Notes under the pieces: model-generated
Seen by the model: only the letters and a program-made list of their open reading frames with translations
Told to the model about the DNA's origin: nothing
Databases searched by the model: none
Made by a program: the position numbers and the translations under genes
Source of the DNA: Microcoleus sp. EPA2
GTDB lineage: Bacteria; Cyanobacteriota; Cyanobacteriia; Cyanobacteriales; Microcoleaceae
Assembly: GCA_020882975.1 (NCBI GenBank)
Contig: JAHRFD010000027.1
Coordinates: 1-64,000 of the forward strand
Length of the DNA stretch: 64,000 nt
Direction: 5' to 3'
Part shown: positions 34,487 through 44,504 of the stretch, piece by piece
Layout of the letters: every line of letters starts with the position of its first letter
How positions within the stretch are numbered: the stretch's first letter is position 1

Positions 34487-34594
34487 TCTTCAAATAAAAC
34501 TTACCAAAACATCCGGGAAAAACCACTCCCCGCCAGAAAACTTGAACAGACAACACTCCCTAAGTTAAAATCATAAAAACAACCCCGACAAAAA

Positions 34595-35045
34595 TTCTAA
34601 ACTTCATCCCAATCTTCCTTCGCGCCCTTTGCGCCTTCGCGGTTCGCTAAAATAGCTATACTTATTCCCAAAACAACATACCAAAATCATGAAAAAAATG
34701 TAAACTTCATCCCAATCTTCCTACCCTTCGGGAACCCCTGCGGGGAACGCGCCCTTTGCGCCTTCGCGGTTCGCTAAAATAGCTATACTTAGTCCCAAAA
34801 CAACATACCCGAATCATGAAAAAATTCTAAACTTCATCCCAATCTTCCTTCGCGCCCTTTGCACCTTCGCGGTTCGCTAAAATAGCTATACTTAGTCCCA
34901 AAACAACATACCAAAATCATGAAAAAATTCTAAACTTCATCCCAATCTTCCTACCCTTCGGGAACCCCTGCGGGGAACGCGCCCTTTGCGCCTTCGCGGT
35001 TCGCTAAAATAGCTATACTTAGTCCCAAAACAACATACCAAAATC
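34595..35045. repeat. Tandem array of alternating 103- and 127-bp units ending at a start codon
   Basis: Four units start at 34601, 34704, 34831 and 34934, giving periods of 103, 127 and 103 bases, so the higher-order unit is 230 bases. The longer units carry an extra 24 or so bases around TTCGGGAACCCCTGCGGGGA. Each unit contains CGCGCCCTTTGCGCCTTCGC and AATAGCTATACTTAGTCCC. Units 1-3 end in ATG-AAA-AAA-(ATG or TTC)-TAA (34689, 34816, 34919). Unit 4 ends in the ATG of the JmjC-like gene at 35046. The rest of the gap (34487-34594) shows nothing. Confidence 0.9.
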
Positions 35046-36170
35046 ATGCCTGATACCCAACCCCTAACCATCACACTTCCCCCTTTGCGGATTACCATGA
35101 CTGACCAACAGCAGGTTAATCTAGAATGGCTGACGCAAAACCTGCAAAATCTACTTACTCCAAGCAAAAAAGAAGTACCCGACAACATGAGACAGTGGGT
35201 AGCAGCCAACAAATTATTAAATAAACCCGACGCCGAAATCATTCAAGCCCTAGTAAGTACCGGTATAGATGCAGAAACAGCCACAGCAGAAGTTCGGGAA
35301 ATATCCTCTCACCCCTACTTCCAAGCAGGTAATCAATACGTGCAGTTATTGCAGAAATTAGAATCGCAACTTAGCATTAACAATCAATTAGCATCCCTGT
35401 CTGCGAAATACGGGACAATCGAACGCAAGAGCAGCCTTTCGCGAGAATATTTTCTAGAAAATTACTACGCCAAAAATACGCCAGTAATTATTACCAACAT
35501 CATGCACAATTGGAAGGCGTTGCAGTTGTGGACCCCGGAGTATTTGCAGCAAAAATACGGCGATGCAGAGGTGCAAATTCAGGCCAACCGGAACTCAGAC
35601 CCGGATTACGAAATTAAGATCGAAAATCACAAAAAAACTGTATTATTCCGCGAATACGTGGATATGGTGGTCAATGGTGGCCCCACCAATGACTGCTACA
35701 TGGTGGCTAACAACCAAACTCTGGAAAGAGCGGAATTCAAACCTCTATTTAATGACATCGAAATTTTCCCAGAATACTTAAATCCTGCGGAAACAAGCGG
35801 CAGAGTTTTCTTTTGGTTCGGTCCAAAAGGTACGATTACGCCCTTACACCATGACCCAGTTAATTTAATTTTAGCGCAAGTGTCGGGTCGAAAATTAATT
35901 AAATTAATTTGTCCCCAACAAACACCTCTGCTTTACAATCATGTGGGTGTTTTTAGTAAGGTTGATGGCGAAAATCCCGATTATGAAAAGTATCCTCTTT
36001 ATAGACAGGCGAAAATTATTGAAGTGATTTTGGAACCTGGAGAAGCTATCTTTATTCCTGTGGGTTGGTGGCATCATGTAAAATCTTTGGATGTGAGTAT
36101 TTCAGTCTCTTTTACTAATTTTGTATTTCCCAATTATTATGAGTGGAAATATCCTCATATTAATTGGTAA
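35046..36170 (+). CDS. Cupin-like/JmjC-type 2-oxoglutarate-dependent dioxygenase
   Basis: The 374-residue protein has an N-terminal helical region (about 20-125) and a JmjC/cupin_8 domain (about 130-374). The iron ligands are visible: HHD in KGTITPLHHDPVNLILAQ (about 258-275) and the distal histidine in IPVGWWHHVKSLDVSISVSF (about 338-357). The domain begins YFLENYYAKNTPVIITNIMH, typical of FIH- or TYW5-like hydroxylases. It probably hydroxylates a protein or peptide; the substrate is unknown. The ATG at 35046 lies in the last unit of a tandem repeat; MTDQQQVNLEW at 35097 is an alternative start without repeat context. Confidence 0.85.
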   Translation: MPDTQPLTITLPPLRITMTDQQQVNLEWLTQNLQNLLTPSKKEVPDNMRQWVAANKLLNKPDAEIIQALVSTGIDAETATAEVREISSHPYFQAGNQYVQLLQKLESQLSINNQLASLSAKYGTIERKSSLSREYFLENYYAKNTPVIITNIMHNWKALQLWTPEYLQQKYGDAEVQIQANRNSDPDYEIKIENHKKTVLFREYVDMVVNGGPTNDCYMVANNQTLERAEFKPLFNDIEIFPEYLNPAETSGRVFFWFGPKGTITPLHHDPVNLILAQVSGRKLIKLICPQQTPLLYNHVGVFSKVDGENPDYEKYPLYRQAKIIEVILEPGEAIFIPVGWWHHVKSLDVSISVSFTNFVFPNYYEWKYPHINW

Positions 36171-36177
36171 TTTTCAG

Positions 36178-36330
36178 GGGCGGGCAGGGAGCACCGCCCC
36201 TACAGAAGTTCTCTCGTTACTAGGAAGAGCCTGGTAACGTATATCTAGAGGCTCTGCCTCGGATTATATTAACAGGAAGAAGGAGGCAGAGCCTCCGGGT
36301 AGGCATTCCCAGCCAGACCCTGGGAACGAG
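36178..36330. repeat. GC-rich and GAGGCTCTGCCTC dispersed repeats
   Basis: GGGCGGGCAGGGAGCACCGC (36179-36200) belongs to the element seen at 28309, 29505 and 59531. It is followed by two copies of the AGAGCCTGGTAACG / AGGCTCTGCCTC hairpin repeat family also found at 24126 and 55692. No gene is seen. Confidence 0.75.
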
Positions 36331-36363
36331 TATGATTAAGCTAATATTAGGGGAAGTTTGAGG

Positions 36364-37242
36364 ATGAAAAATCTCGAAGAATTAAGCGAAATTGTGCGAT
36401 CGATCGCCTGGGGTGCATCAGATATCCTACAATCCTATTATCGCCAGGATTCCCAGACTCCAAACCTCGACATCCAAGAACAAAAAGATGGGCCAGTCAC
36501 CGCCGCCGATGTCGCTGTCAATGCTTACATTCTCGCTGAATTACAATCAGCTTTAGGGAATGCAGAATTTGGGTATCTTAGCGAAGAAACTTACAAAGCT
36601 TATTTAGAAATTCACGGGCAAATTCCCTTACCTCAAAGTTGGGTTTGGATTATTGACCCTTTAGATGGAACGCGGGATTTTATTGATAGGACAGGGGAAT
36701 TTGCAGTTCATATTGCTTTAGCATACCAGGGAAGACCTGTTTTGTCAGTGGTGGCTTGGCCGGAACAACAAAAGATTTATTACGCGATCAAAGATGCTGG
36801 TGCTTTTGTGGAAAGTCGAGATGGTTCTAGGGTAAAGTTGCAGGTTTCTGGGCGCAATCTAGTACGAGATTTATCGATAGTAACCAGTCGGAGTCACCGG
36901 GACGATCGCTTTAATAAATTATTGCATAAACTGCCTTGTCAAAATCAACTAGCTGTTGGTAGCATCGGCTGTAAAGTGGCGACTATTGTGGAACAAAGGG
37001 CTGATGTGTATATTGCGCTGTCGGGAAAGTCTGCGCCTAAAGATTGGGATTTGGCGGCGCCGGAATTGATTTTGACGGAAGCGGGCGGCCGATTTACTCG
37101 TTTTGACGGTTCTGCTTTGCAATATAACCGGGGAGATGTGAGTCAGTGGGGGGGATTGTTGGCTAGTAACGGTTGCTGTCACGCTGCTTTGTGTGGGGAA
37201 GCTGAGGCGATTTTAGCAGGGATAGATGAAAGTTTGAAATAA
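36364..37242 (+). CDS. cysQ: 3'(2'),5'-bisphosphate nucleotidase / inositol monophosphatase family (CysQ-like)
   Basis: The 292-residue Li-sensitive, Mg-dependent phosphatase probably dephosphorylates PAP from sulfate assimilation. Motifs in order are DGPVTAADVAVNAYILAEL (metal region, about 41-59), GYLSEETYK, the signature WIIDPLDGTRDFIDRTGEFA (about 97-116) and DWDLAAPELILTEAGG (about 225-240). FBPase/IMPase relatives acting on inositol phosphate are an alternative. The ATG at 36364 is used; a TTG two codons earlier is in frame. Confidence 0.85.
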   Translation: MKNLEELSEIVRSIAWGASDILQSYYRQDSQTPNLDIQEQKDGPVTAADVAVNAYILAELQSALGNAEFGYLSEETYKAYLEIHGQIPLPQSWVWIIDPLDGTRDFIDRTGEFAVHIALAYQGRPVLSVVAWPEQQKIYYAIKDAGAFVESRDGSRVKLQVSGRNLVRDLSIVTSRSHRDDRFNKLLHKLPCQNQLAVGSIGCKVATIVEQRADVYIALSGKSAPKDWDLAAPELILTEAGGRFTRFDGSALQYNRGDVSQWGGLLASNGCCHAALCGEAEAILAGIDESLK

Positions 37243-37345
37243 TTTGGTGGGGACTTTTGTACTGTTTCTTAAGTCCCTAGGGAAATTGGTGTCACGGGAA
37301 GTCAGGAGATATTTGCATTGAATTTTGGTAGATTATGAAGAACTC

Positions 37346-37573
37346 CTAAAAATCTATTTCATCTTCTAAAATCTCGATCGACAAATCCATTTTCTCCTTT
37401 CCCCGCGCCAAAAAATTTTCGCACTCCTGCAAATACTCGACAGCTACCGAAAATTCCTCGAAAACCTGTTCCAGAGGCAATTCTCCCGATTCCACTCGCT
37501 CAATTATTGCTTCTATGCGATCGACTGTTTCTTCATAATTCCAGTCTGACTGGCGCAAGGGCGAATTAATCAT
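37346..37573 (-). CDS. xseB: Exodeoxyribonuclease VII small subunit
   Basis: The 75-residue helical protein ([40 protein letters not shown]) matches XseB, which binds several copies per large subunit to form exonuclease VII, a single-strand-specific nuclease. The start overlaps the xseA stop by four bases, showing translational coupling. Confidence 0.95.
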   Translation of the reverse strand: MINSPLRQSDWNYEETVDRIEAIIERVESGELPLEQVFEEFSVAVEYLQECENFLARGKEKMDLSIEILEDEIDF

Positions 37574-38739
37574 AACTTTTCTGTCGCATCCAATATTTCT
37601 ACAATCTTAACTTTCACCACGCCCCGACTCAATTTCAGCGTCAATTCCTCTCCCAACACTAAACCCTCGGTGCTACGGACGATCGTACCATCACTTTGGA
37701 TCGCCGCTGCGTAACCCCTTTCCAAAACCGCTGCGGGATTTAAGGCGGATAACTTTTGTTGCAACACTTCCAATTTACCACTGGCTTGCTGCAAAGTTCG
37801 GGATGTTACAGGTAAACGCTTTAATCGATTTTGCAGTAGTTGTAAATGCTTTTCTTCTTTTTGGAATCTGGATCTGACAACCTGTGCTAAATTGACGACT
37901 CGCTGTCGATGTTGGAAGTAAATATCGGCTAAATTAGGTACTGCTTGTTCAGCCGCAGCCGTCGGAGTGTGAGCTCGCTTGTCGGCCACTAAATCAGCGA
38001 GAGATTCATCTCTTTCGTGGCCGATGCCAGTTATAATCGGAATCGCACAATTGCCGATCGCCCTTACCACTCGCTCATCATTAAAACAGGCCAAATCTTC
38101 CGCAGCACCCCCACCCCGCCCTAAAACGATCACATCAGCCCTACCATCCAATTCTACCCGGGCGATCGCCCTAACAATCTCAGCAGGAGCTGATTCTCCC
38201 TGCACCGCTGTGGGCGATAACAACACCTGCAAACGCGGATATCTTTGAGTTAGGGTGCGCTGAATGTCCCCCCAAGCTGCACTGGTATCGGATGTTACCA
38301 CTGCCACAATTTTTGGGTGTGCCGGGAGTGGGCGTTTGTTAGCGGGAGAGAACAAACCCTCAGCATCCAAGCGCGATCGTAATTGTTCCAATCGCAAGGC
38401 TTGTAAGCCTTCCCCGGCGGGTAGGGATTGGGAAACATTCAACTGGTACTCGCCGCGAGTTTTGTAAACCCGGAGGCTTCCCAATACCAGTAATTGCGCT
38501 CCTTTTTTGGGTTTCTCTAGTAATTTTGGCCGCTGAGATTTCCAGACTACGCAGCGAATAGCAGCGCTTTTGTCGGCATCGCAGAGGGTGAAATAGGTGC
38601 CGCTGGGGTGTTCGGAAACGCTGGCTACCTCCCCTGTAACCCACAGGGATTGCAAGCGCCGATCGCCCTCTAACAAGTCTTGGAGGTAAGATGTTAGTAG
38701 AGCAACAGATAAAGCTTTGTCGGAAATAGTTGAAGTCAT
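37570..38739 (-). CDS. xseA: Exodeoxyribonuclease VII large subunit
   Basis: The 389-residue catalytic subunit has an N-terminal OB fold ([20 protein letters not shown], about 18-95), the nuclease domain with [20 protein letters not shown] (about 142), [20 protein letters not shown] (about 200-220) and [20 protein letters not shown], and a coiled coil (about 275-340). It degrades single-stranded DNA in both directions to oligonucleotides. It is slightly shorter than the roughly 450-residue E. coli protein but has all main motifs. It is coupled to xseB. Confidence 0.95.
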   Translation of the reverse strand: MTSTISDKALSVALLTSYLQDLLEGDRRLQSLWVTGEVASVSEHPSGTYFTLCDADKSAAIRCVVWKSQRPKLLEKPKKGAQLLVLGSLRVYKTRGEYQLNVSQSLPAGEGLQALRLEQLRSRLDAEGLFSPANKRPLPAHPKIVAVVTSDTSAAWGDIQRTLTQRYPRLQVLLSPTAVQGESAPAEIVRAIARVELDGRADVIVLGRGGGAAEDLACFNDERVVRAIGNCAIPIITGIGHERDESLADLVADKRAHTPTAAAEQAVPNLADIYFQHRQRVVNLAQVVRSRFQKEEKHLQLLQNRLKRLPVTSRTLQQASGKLEVLQQKLSALNPAAVLERGYAAAIQSDGTIVRSTEGLVLGEELTLKLSRGVVKVKIVEILDATEKL

Positions 38740-38817
38740 CGACCGTCGTAACGAAAGGCAAATCTAGGCTAATATATCTAAGGTGATTTATTCGACTTGT
38801 TTGGAAATAATATATTA

Positions 38818-39552
38818 ATGATATCAGTTTCTATGACTTCCATGAATATGTTGCGCCAAGAGGCGGAGGCGATCGGTATTACTGAGGAAGAAGCCAGAAA
38901 ATATGGCAACATTCGACACAGAAGAACTTGGTCTCTGGCGATCGAACATCACCTCTCGATACAATCCGAAGCCGATCGCATTCCACCATCTTTCACCACT
39001 GGCGAACCCAATTCCTCCTTTCCATCCACAGACTCTAGACAGAACGAGCATCGGCAAGATTTAAAGGATTACGGCATTCAACTAACTGCAAATCTAGGGG
39101 AATCTGGACCTAGAATAGCACAGCAAACAGCACCAATGATTGCGGCCAAACAGCCAGCAGAACATTCGGTGCCGCGCAGCAAATCCATCCACCACCTCAA
39201 GCAAGCTCGAAGTTTTGACCAAGTAGTTCAAAATCACATTAAAGCCTTAAAAACAGCATCAGATACTCGCACAAATTCGCCACATTTATCGAGCGGCAAT
39301 TGGGTTTGTCCTGAGTGTGGCCCCCAAGCCGGAATTAGCTGTCACCTTTGTGCAGGTACCGGAAATATCACTGACATTGCAGCCATTGGATGGACCCTAG
39401 CTTATATGGAAATGTTGGGTTGTTCCGCCCGCGAAATAGAACCAATCAGGAGATTATTCCCGGAATCAAATATACTGGAATTGAATTTAAAAATTTGTCT
39501 CGCCATCAAACAAAGTACCGAAGTTTTAGCCCGCACTGAAAAATGGTTATAG
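38818..39552 (+). CDS. Conserved hypothetical protein with a four-cysteine zinc ribbon
   Basis: This 244-residue protein of unknown function has an N-terminal part with AEAIGITEEEARKYGNIRHR, a polar low-complexity middle, and a zinc-ribbon-like segment WVCPECGPQAGISCHLCAGT (about 161-180). The CPxC and CxxCxGTG spacing resembles DnaJ-type zinc fingers. A C-terminal helical region follows. The ATG at 38818 is preferred to a TTG seven codons upstream. It is divergent from xseA. The knuckle suggests protein or nucleic acid binding, but I do not recognise the family. Confidence 0.7.
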   Translation: MISVSMTSMNMLRQEAEAIGITEEEARKYGNIRHRRTWSLAIEHHLSIQSEADRIPPSFTTGEPNSSFPSTDSRQNEHRQDLKDYGIQLTANLGESGPRIAQQTAPMIAAKQPAEHSVPRSKSIHHLKQARSFDQVVQNHIKALKTASDTRTNSPHLSSGNWVCPECGPQAGISCHLCAGTGNITDIAAIGWTLAYMEMLGCSAREIEPIRRLFPESNILELNLKICLAIKQSTEVLARTEKWL

Positions 39553-39773
39553 AAGAGGGAAGAAGGAAGAAGGAAGAAGGAAGAGGGCCATTCGACCCTT
39601 GGATTAGGCTCACGCGCACCGCAAAGCTGACTGAAGCGGGTCATATCAATTCCGGTTGTATCGGAATGATTAAACCACAGAGAACACAGAGGACACAGAG
39701 AAAGAGAAGAGAGAAATAATAATTCCGATGTCAACGGATTTGACATCAGTCCGAGGTCCGAGGGAAGAAACAG

Positions 39774-40331
39774 TCAACATTCAACAGTCAAAACAGATTC
39801 CAGCCCTTTTAAAGCAACTTCCAAATCATCATTAATAACTTGAAAATCAAATTCTCCGGCAGCTTCAATTTCTGCTTTAGCCCGTAACAACCGACGGGTA
39901 ATCGCACTTTCAGAATCTAAACCCCGACTCCGCAGACGGCGTTCCAATTCTTCCCAAGAAGGAGGTAAAATAAAAATTCGCAGCGCCTCTGGAAACTTAT
40001 CTCTAATTTGTCTAGCACCTTCAAGCTCAATTTCTAGCAATACCAACTTACCCGCTTCGATACCCCGCTGGAGAGCAAAATAGGGAGTACCGTAAAAATT
40101 ACCCGCAAACTCAGCCCATTCAACCAATTCTCCAGCCTCAACCATTTCTTCAAAGCGACTGCGACTGACAAAATAGTAGTGTTGTCCGTCAATTTCTCCT
40201 TGACGGGGCTCACGAGTTGTCACCGATACAGAGAGATGAAGTTCGGGATGGCGCATGAGGAGCGATCGAACTAAGGTGCCTTTCCCCACACCGCTAGGCC
40301 CTGTCAGAACAATTAATTTCCCTGATTTCAT
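39774..40331 (-). CDS. gmk: Guanylate kinase
   Basis: The 185-residue enzyme phosphorylates GMP to GDP. It shows P-loop [20 protein letters not shown] (3-22), the GMP-binding region [34 protein letters not shown] and the lid segment [20 protein letters not shown]. The ATG at 40331 begins the conserved sequence; an in-frame TTG eight codons upstream is less likely. The final residues LTVEC and the stop are encoded by three heptamer units (39771-39791). It follows remA by 79 bases on the same strand. Confidence 0.95.
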   Translation of the reverse strand: MKSGKLIVLTGPSGVGKGTLVRSLLMRHPELHLSVSVTTREPRQGEIDGQHYYFVSRSRFEEMVEAGELVEWAEFAGNFYGTPYFALQRGIEAGKLVLLEIELEGARQIRDKFPEALRIFILPPSWEELERRLRSRGLDSESAITRRLLRAKAEIEAAGEFDFQVINDDLEVALKGLESVLTVEC

Positions 40332-40410
40332 GTTGACAATAGAAACTTTGAACAATTTAAGTTGTCGCTCAGTCTAGACTGTAGGCGCTCAAATTGCAAC
40401 CGTCACAAGC

Positions 40411-40677
40411 TCAATCATCCCGACTTTGGCCCTCCTTGCTCACCACAAAGCGATTAGCCACGGTTTCCGGCTGAATCGCCGAGAGAATCACATGGCTTGA
40501 ATCCGTAATAATAACCGCCCTCGTGCGACGTCCATAGGTAGCATCCACCAGTTGTCCTCGCTCCCGCGCATCGGTAATAATTCGTTTAATTGGCGCTGAC
40601 TCTGGGCTGACAATCGCAATCACTCGATTAGCAGACACAATATTACCAAAACCGATATTAATTAATTGAATATCCAT
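40411..40677 (-). CDS. remA: RemA/DUF370-family DNA-binding regulator
   Basis: The 88-residue protein [20 protein letters not shown] with [20 protein letters not shown] and [20 protein letters not shown] matches the RemA family. In Bacillus RemA is a transcriptional activator of matrix genes that forms DNA-binding ring oligomers; cyanobacterial homologues are conserved but less studied. The position directly upstream of gmk (79-base gap) is a common arrangement. It is likely an operon with gmk. Confidence 0.88.
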   Translation of the reverse strand: MDIQLINIGFGNIVSANRVIAIVSPESAPIKRIITDARERGQLVDATYGRRTRAVIITDSSHVILSAIQPETVANRFVVSKEGQSRDD

Positions 40678-41138
40678 GAAAAGCTAAATGTATAGGTGAA
40701 CGATCGACTGTTATTCCTGATTTATCATCATATATAAAAATATTGTTTTTTTACCACTTTCAAACTCAGTTCAAATATTTTTTTAGTTCTCGACTCCCGG
40801 AGTCATTCGCTCGCAAACTGATTGACCGGAAACAACCCAAATCCCCATCAGTAGTAGTTCCGGCTGTTTATGAAAACTTTAAGAAATAGCAGCTATTTTG
40901 CCCGATATCTGAAAAATCTTGTAAAGTTTTCGATTTATAGTTGCCAATAAAAGCATTATCTGTATTCAAACAAAATCCACTTTACATGAAAAACTATCAA
41001 CCCCTATTTTTAAGTAGAATTACATACTTAATTCCACAAATACTCCATGGATAATAACCGTAATAATACTGATACGACAAAACCCGGTTTCTGACAGAAA
41101 CCGGGTTATTTGTCCCCTATGGGTATGTCCTGAGTGGA
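40678..41138. other. Intergenic region upstream of remA, holds the prlC terminator
   Basis: This 461-base AT-rich gap between prlC and remA contains no ORF I can support. It must hold the remA promoter and includes the hairpin at 41081-41107 described separately. Confidence 0.5.
41081..41107 (-). terminator. Hairpin terminator after prlC (AAACCGGGTT family)
   Basis: AACCCGGTTTCT and AGAAACCGGGTT form a perfect 12-bp stem with a three-base loop. Read on the minus strand it lies about 30 bases after the prlC stop and is followed by TTT, so it probably acts as an intrinsic terminator. It belongs to the same sequence family as the long hairpin repeats. Confidence 0.65.
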
Positions 41139-43241
41139 TTAAGCCGCCACTAAACCGCTATGTCTTAACAAAGCTTTAGTGCTCGGTTCCCGTCCCCGGA
41201 AACTTTTAAATACTTCCATCGGGTGCAAACTGCCACCCAATCCTAATACTGTATCGCGGAAGCGTTTGCCTGTAGAGGCGATCGCCATTTCATCCTCCAA
41301 ACCCGCTTCCTCAAAGGCCGCAAAAGCATCAGCACTAAGCACTTCCGCCCATTTATAACTGTAATAACCGGCCGCATAGCCACCCGCAAAAATGTGTCCG
41401 AAAGCGCACAAAAATGCGTCCTCTTCCAGAGGAGGTAAAACAGTAGTATTTTTAGCAATCCGGTTGCGGACATCAATCACAGTTTCGTTACCTCCCGGCT
41501 GGTAGCGGTGGTGCAATTCGATATCAACACTGCTAAAATGTACTTGTCTGAGCATGGCACTACCACTCATGTAATGACGCGCTGCTAACAGCTTTTGGTA
41601 ATAATGTTCCGGCAAAGTTTCCCCAGTTTCATAATGCTTTGCCATCCCGAACAACGTAGCGCGATCGTAACACCAATTTTCCATAAATTGACTGGGCAAC
41701 TCCACAGCATCCCACTCAACATTATTAATGCCAGATGCTCCCGCATAATCGACCTTGGTCAACATATGCTGCAAACCGTGACCGAATTCGTGGAACAAAG
41801 TTTCTACTTCCAAGAAAGTCATTAAACTCGGTTTACCATCCACGGGCGGACTTTGGTTGCAAACCAAATATGCCACCGGTAAGCGCGTCTTAGTAACACC
41901 CGCTTCCACAAAGGAAGCCCGGACCACGCACTCGTTCATCCAAGCACCGCCACGCTTTTCTTCTGGGCGATTGTAGGCATCTAAATAGAAATAGGCGATC
42001 GCATTTCCTGATTCATCATTTATTTGGAAATAACGCACATCTTTGTTCCACACAGGAGCTTGACCGTCCGCAGCAATTACTGTCACGCCGAACAGTCGTT
42101 TGACTAATCCAAATAACCCCTCCAATACCTGTGGCAAAGCAAAATAAGGACGTAATTCTTCAGCACTAAAAGCAAACATTTCTTCCCGTCGCCGTTCCGA
42201 CCAAAAAGTGACATCCCAGTGCTTCAATTTCCCAGATTCCAGTCCGCCTTTTGCCTCCGCAAAAGCCTGCAATTCTTCTAAATCTTTAACCGCAGCATTG
42301 TAACTAGAGAGGCGCAATTCTTCTAATAAAGCTTCTACTGCTGCAACGTTGGGAGCCATTTTGCTCGCCAAACTCAATTCTGCATAACTACTGAAACCCA
42401 GCAAAGCAGCTTGTTCCTGGCGTAGTGCTAAAATGCGATCGGTCAAGGGCCAGTTATTCAATTCCCCACTAGAAGCGCGGCTAATAAAAGCTTTGTACAA
42501 TTTTTCCCGCAAATCAGCGCGGGTGCTGTGCTGCATGAAAGGGCCGTAACTGGGAAAGTCTAAAGTAATGCGCCAAGGGCCATTTTCAGCATCAGCATTT
42601 TCTGCGCCGGCGCTGCGAGCAACTTGGGCTGCCAAACTCAACAAACTGGGAGGTAAACCATCAATTTCATCTTTGTTGGTGAGGGTGAGACTAAAGGCTT
42701 TGGTAGCGTCGAGAACGTGATTGGAAAATAGAGTAGTAGCTTCTGCTAATTCTAATTGAATGGCATTAAAACGCTCTTTTTTTTCACCTTCTAAACCGAC
42801 ACCAGAGAGTTCGGCATCTCGGATAGCAGCTTCTACAATTCGCTGTTGAGCAGACTCCAGGCTATCCCAACTTTCGCTGGCGCGCAGTGCTTTAAAAGCT
42901 TCGTAAAGAGGCTTACTTTGACTGAGCTTGCTCCAAAATTTTACTACTTGTGGCTGTACAGTTTCGTGAGCCGATCGCAATTCCGGGCTATTTTTCACCC
43001 CCATCAAATGTCCGACAATACCCCAAGTCCAATTTAAACGCTCTCCGAGTTCCTGTAGAGGTTCTACTAGGCCACTCCAAGTCGGCTTGACAGAGACTTC
43101 TAAAGCAGTCAGTTCTGCTTCTAGTTGCGGCAGCAGGTGGGCGATCGCAGGGACAATGTGTTCGGGCGCGATCGCTTCAAAAGGAGGCAATCCTTTGCCA
43201 ATTAGTAACGGATTTTCCGTAATCGTGACGGTTTCAGTCAT
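41139..43241 (-). CDS. prlC: Oligopeptidase A (M3 metallopeptidase)
   Basis: The 700-residue zinc oligopeptidase degrades short cytosolic peptides, including cleaved signal peptides. The zinc motif HEFGH lies in VETLFHEFGHGLQHMLTKVD (about 475-494), and the third ligand region follows in NNVEWDAVELPSQFMENWCY. The length and N-terminal ENPLLIGKGLPPFEAIAPEH match the PrlC branch of family M3. It is transcribed alone; a hairpin follows the stop. Confidence 0.93.
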   Translation of the reverse strand: MTETVTITENPLLIGKGLPPFEAIAPEHIVPAIAHLLPQLEAELTALEVSVKPTWSGLVEPLQELGERLNWTWGIVGHLMGVKNSPELRSAHETVQPQVVKFWSKLSQSKPLYEAFKALRASESWDSLESAQQRIVEAAIRDAELSGVGLEGEKKERFNAIQLELAEATTLFSNHVLDATKAFSLTLTNKDEIDGLPPSLLSLAAQVARSAGAENADAENGPWRITLDFPSYGPFMQHSTRADLREKLYKAFISRASSGELNNWPLTDRILALRQEQAALLGFSSYAELSLASKMAPNVAAVEALLEELRLSSYNAAVKDLEELQAFAEAKGGLESGKLKHWDVTFWSERRREEMFAFSAEELRPYFALPQVLEGLFGLVKRLFGVTVIAADGQAPVWNKDVRYFQINDESGNAIAYFYLDAYNRPEEKRGGAWMNECVVRASFVEAGVTKTRLPVAYLVCNQSPPVDGKPSLMTFLEVETLFHEFGHGLQHMLTKVDYAGASGINNVEWDAVELPSQFMENWCYDRATLFGMAKHYETGETLPEHYYQKLLAARHYMSGSAMLRQVHFSSVDIELHHRYQPGGNETVIDVRNRIAKNTTVLPPLEEDAFLCAFGHIFAGGYAAGYYSYKWAEVLSADAFAAFEEAGLEDEMAIASTGKRFRDTVLGLGGSLHPMEVFKSFRGREPSTKALLRHSGLVAA

Positions 43242-43414
43242 TTAATTTTGTGGTGAGAGGTTAAAAACTTTGGAACTAGACAGGTTAGCTTTTAATTGTG
43301 TAACACAGATAGCATAATCCTGTCTTCATCTCACTGCAATCTCCCTCTGCGTTCTCTGCGTCCTCTGCGGTTAAATCATTCCGATCCAACCGGAAACGAC
43401 ACTACTAACTTTTA

Positions 43415-44278
43415 CTAAGTATTCTGCAACTGCTTCACCACAGAAATTAACCGCTTGAGGTGGGGTTTAACAACTTCTTGATGTTCCTGTTCCAAATTGT
43501 CGATTTGCGCCTTGACGAGGGATAAATCTCCCGATTGTTGTGCTTGAGCCTGCACTTGGCTTTGGAGATTGGCAATTACTTTCTGGATTTCTAAAAATCG
43601 AGTATTGACTCCTTCCCAGTCATCTTGGGTAATGGAAGTTTCTCCCAATAGTTGAGTCAGGCTTTGCAAATCCTCAATCGCCTGTTCAACTGCTTCGAGA
43701 TTTGTCGGTGATCCCACGGATAAATCTTGGAGTTGTTCTCTCACCTGGTGGCGGACATCTAGGACAGCGGAGGCGACAATTTCCTGTAAAGAAGCTACCG
43801 ACTGTCCCAAGCTCAGCAACTGCTGCTCAATATTGATCGAATCCTCAAAACTTTCGGGCCGTGGTAGTGCAGACATTTGCTGGCGGAGTGATTCTATATC
43901 TGCGGACAACTGATTACGGACTTTGAGAATTACCGTCGCCGCAGTTTTCTCGACTTTGTTTACAGACTTTTGCACTGTAGCAATTTCCGAGTATTGATCG
44001 AGCCGCACTTGCTGCTCAAATCGATAACGGTTGGCAACATTCAGCGACAAAGCTAAAGTTAGGGGTGCCACACCATAAAAAGCTTGACCCGACAGGGCCA
44101 CGGCTAGGGAACCGACACCAGAGGCTGCGAGGGAGGCGTATTCTGCCAACTCCAGCCAGTGTCTTTGAGGGGCTGTTTGTCTCAACTGCTTAGAGGCTGA
44201 GGGGTTTGGCTGCCGCAGGACTCTTTGGGTCATAGTATCTTCTCGTTGTTGGTAAGGTTGCGAGATTGGGTGGAGCAT
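43415..44278 (-). CDS. Hypothetical membrane-associated coiled-coil protein
   Basis: The 287-residue protein has no family I recognise. It has a hydrophobic hairpin (about 48-85, YASLAASGVGSLAVALSGQA, then PLTLALSLNVANRYRF) followed by a long helical, heptad-rich region to the C-terminus (SADIESLRQQMSALPRPESF, then DLQSLTQLLGETSITQDDWE, and KRLISVVKQLQ). It is probably anchored in the membrane with a cytoplasmic coiled coil. An alternative ATG at 44233 would remove 15 residues. Confidence 0.7.
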   Translation of the reverse strand: MLHPISQPYQQREDTMTQRVLRQPNPSASKQLRQTAPQRHWLELAEYASLAASGVGSLAVALSGQAFYGVAPLTLALSLNVANRYRFEQQVRLDQYSEIATVQKSVNKVEKTAATVILKVRNQLSADIESLRQQMSALPRPESFEDSINIEQQLLSLGQSVASLQEIVASAVLDVRHQVREQLQDLSVGSPTNLEAVEQAIEDLQSLTQLLGETSITQDDWEGVNTRFLEIQKVIANLQSQVQAQAQQSGDLSLVKAQIDNLEQEHQEVVKPHLKRLISVVKQLQNT

Positions 44279-44504
44279 CGATGGTTATCCTTTTTAAAAC
44301 TATATTTCTTAGATTATTTCCTGCCACTCTTAATATTTTCACCTGAGCGAGTCAGTTAAAGATGGCTTGCATATTATGATATGTCTAGTGTATTTAGCGG
44401 TTTGTGGCGATCGGCCTCCTTCGCGCCCCTATTCTACAGGATTTTGCGCGTAAGTCCTAGTCAACATCGATTGCCCGTCCCAAATTTATGGTAATAATTG
44501 ACCG

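Noticed and set aside
34937..35242. 101-codon minus-strand frame over the tandem array
   Set aside because: It lies across the repeat units and the start of the JmjC-like gene and has low-complexity Cys/Ser content.
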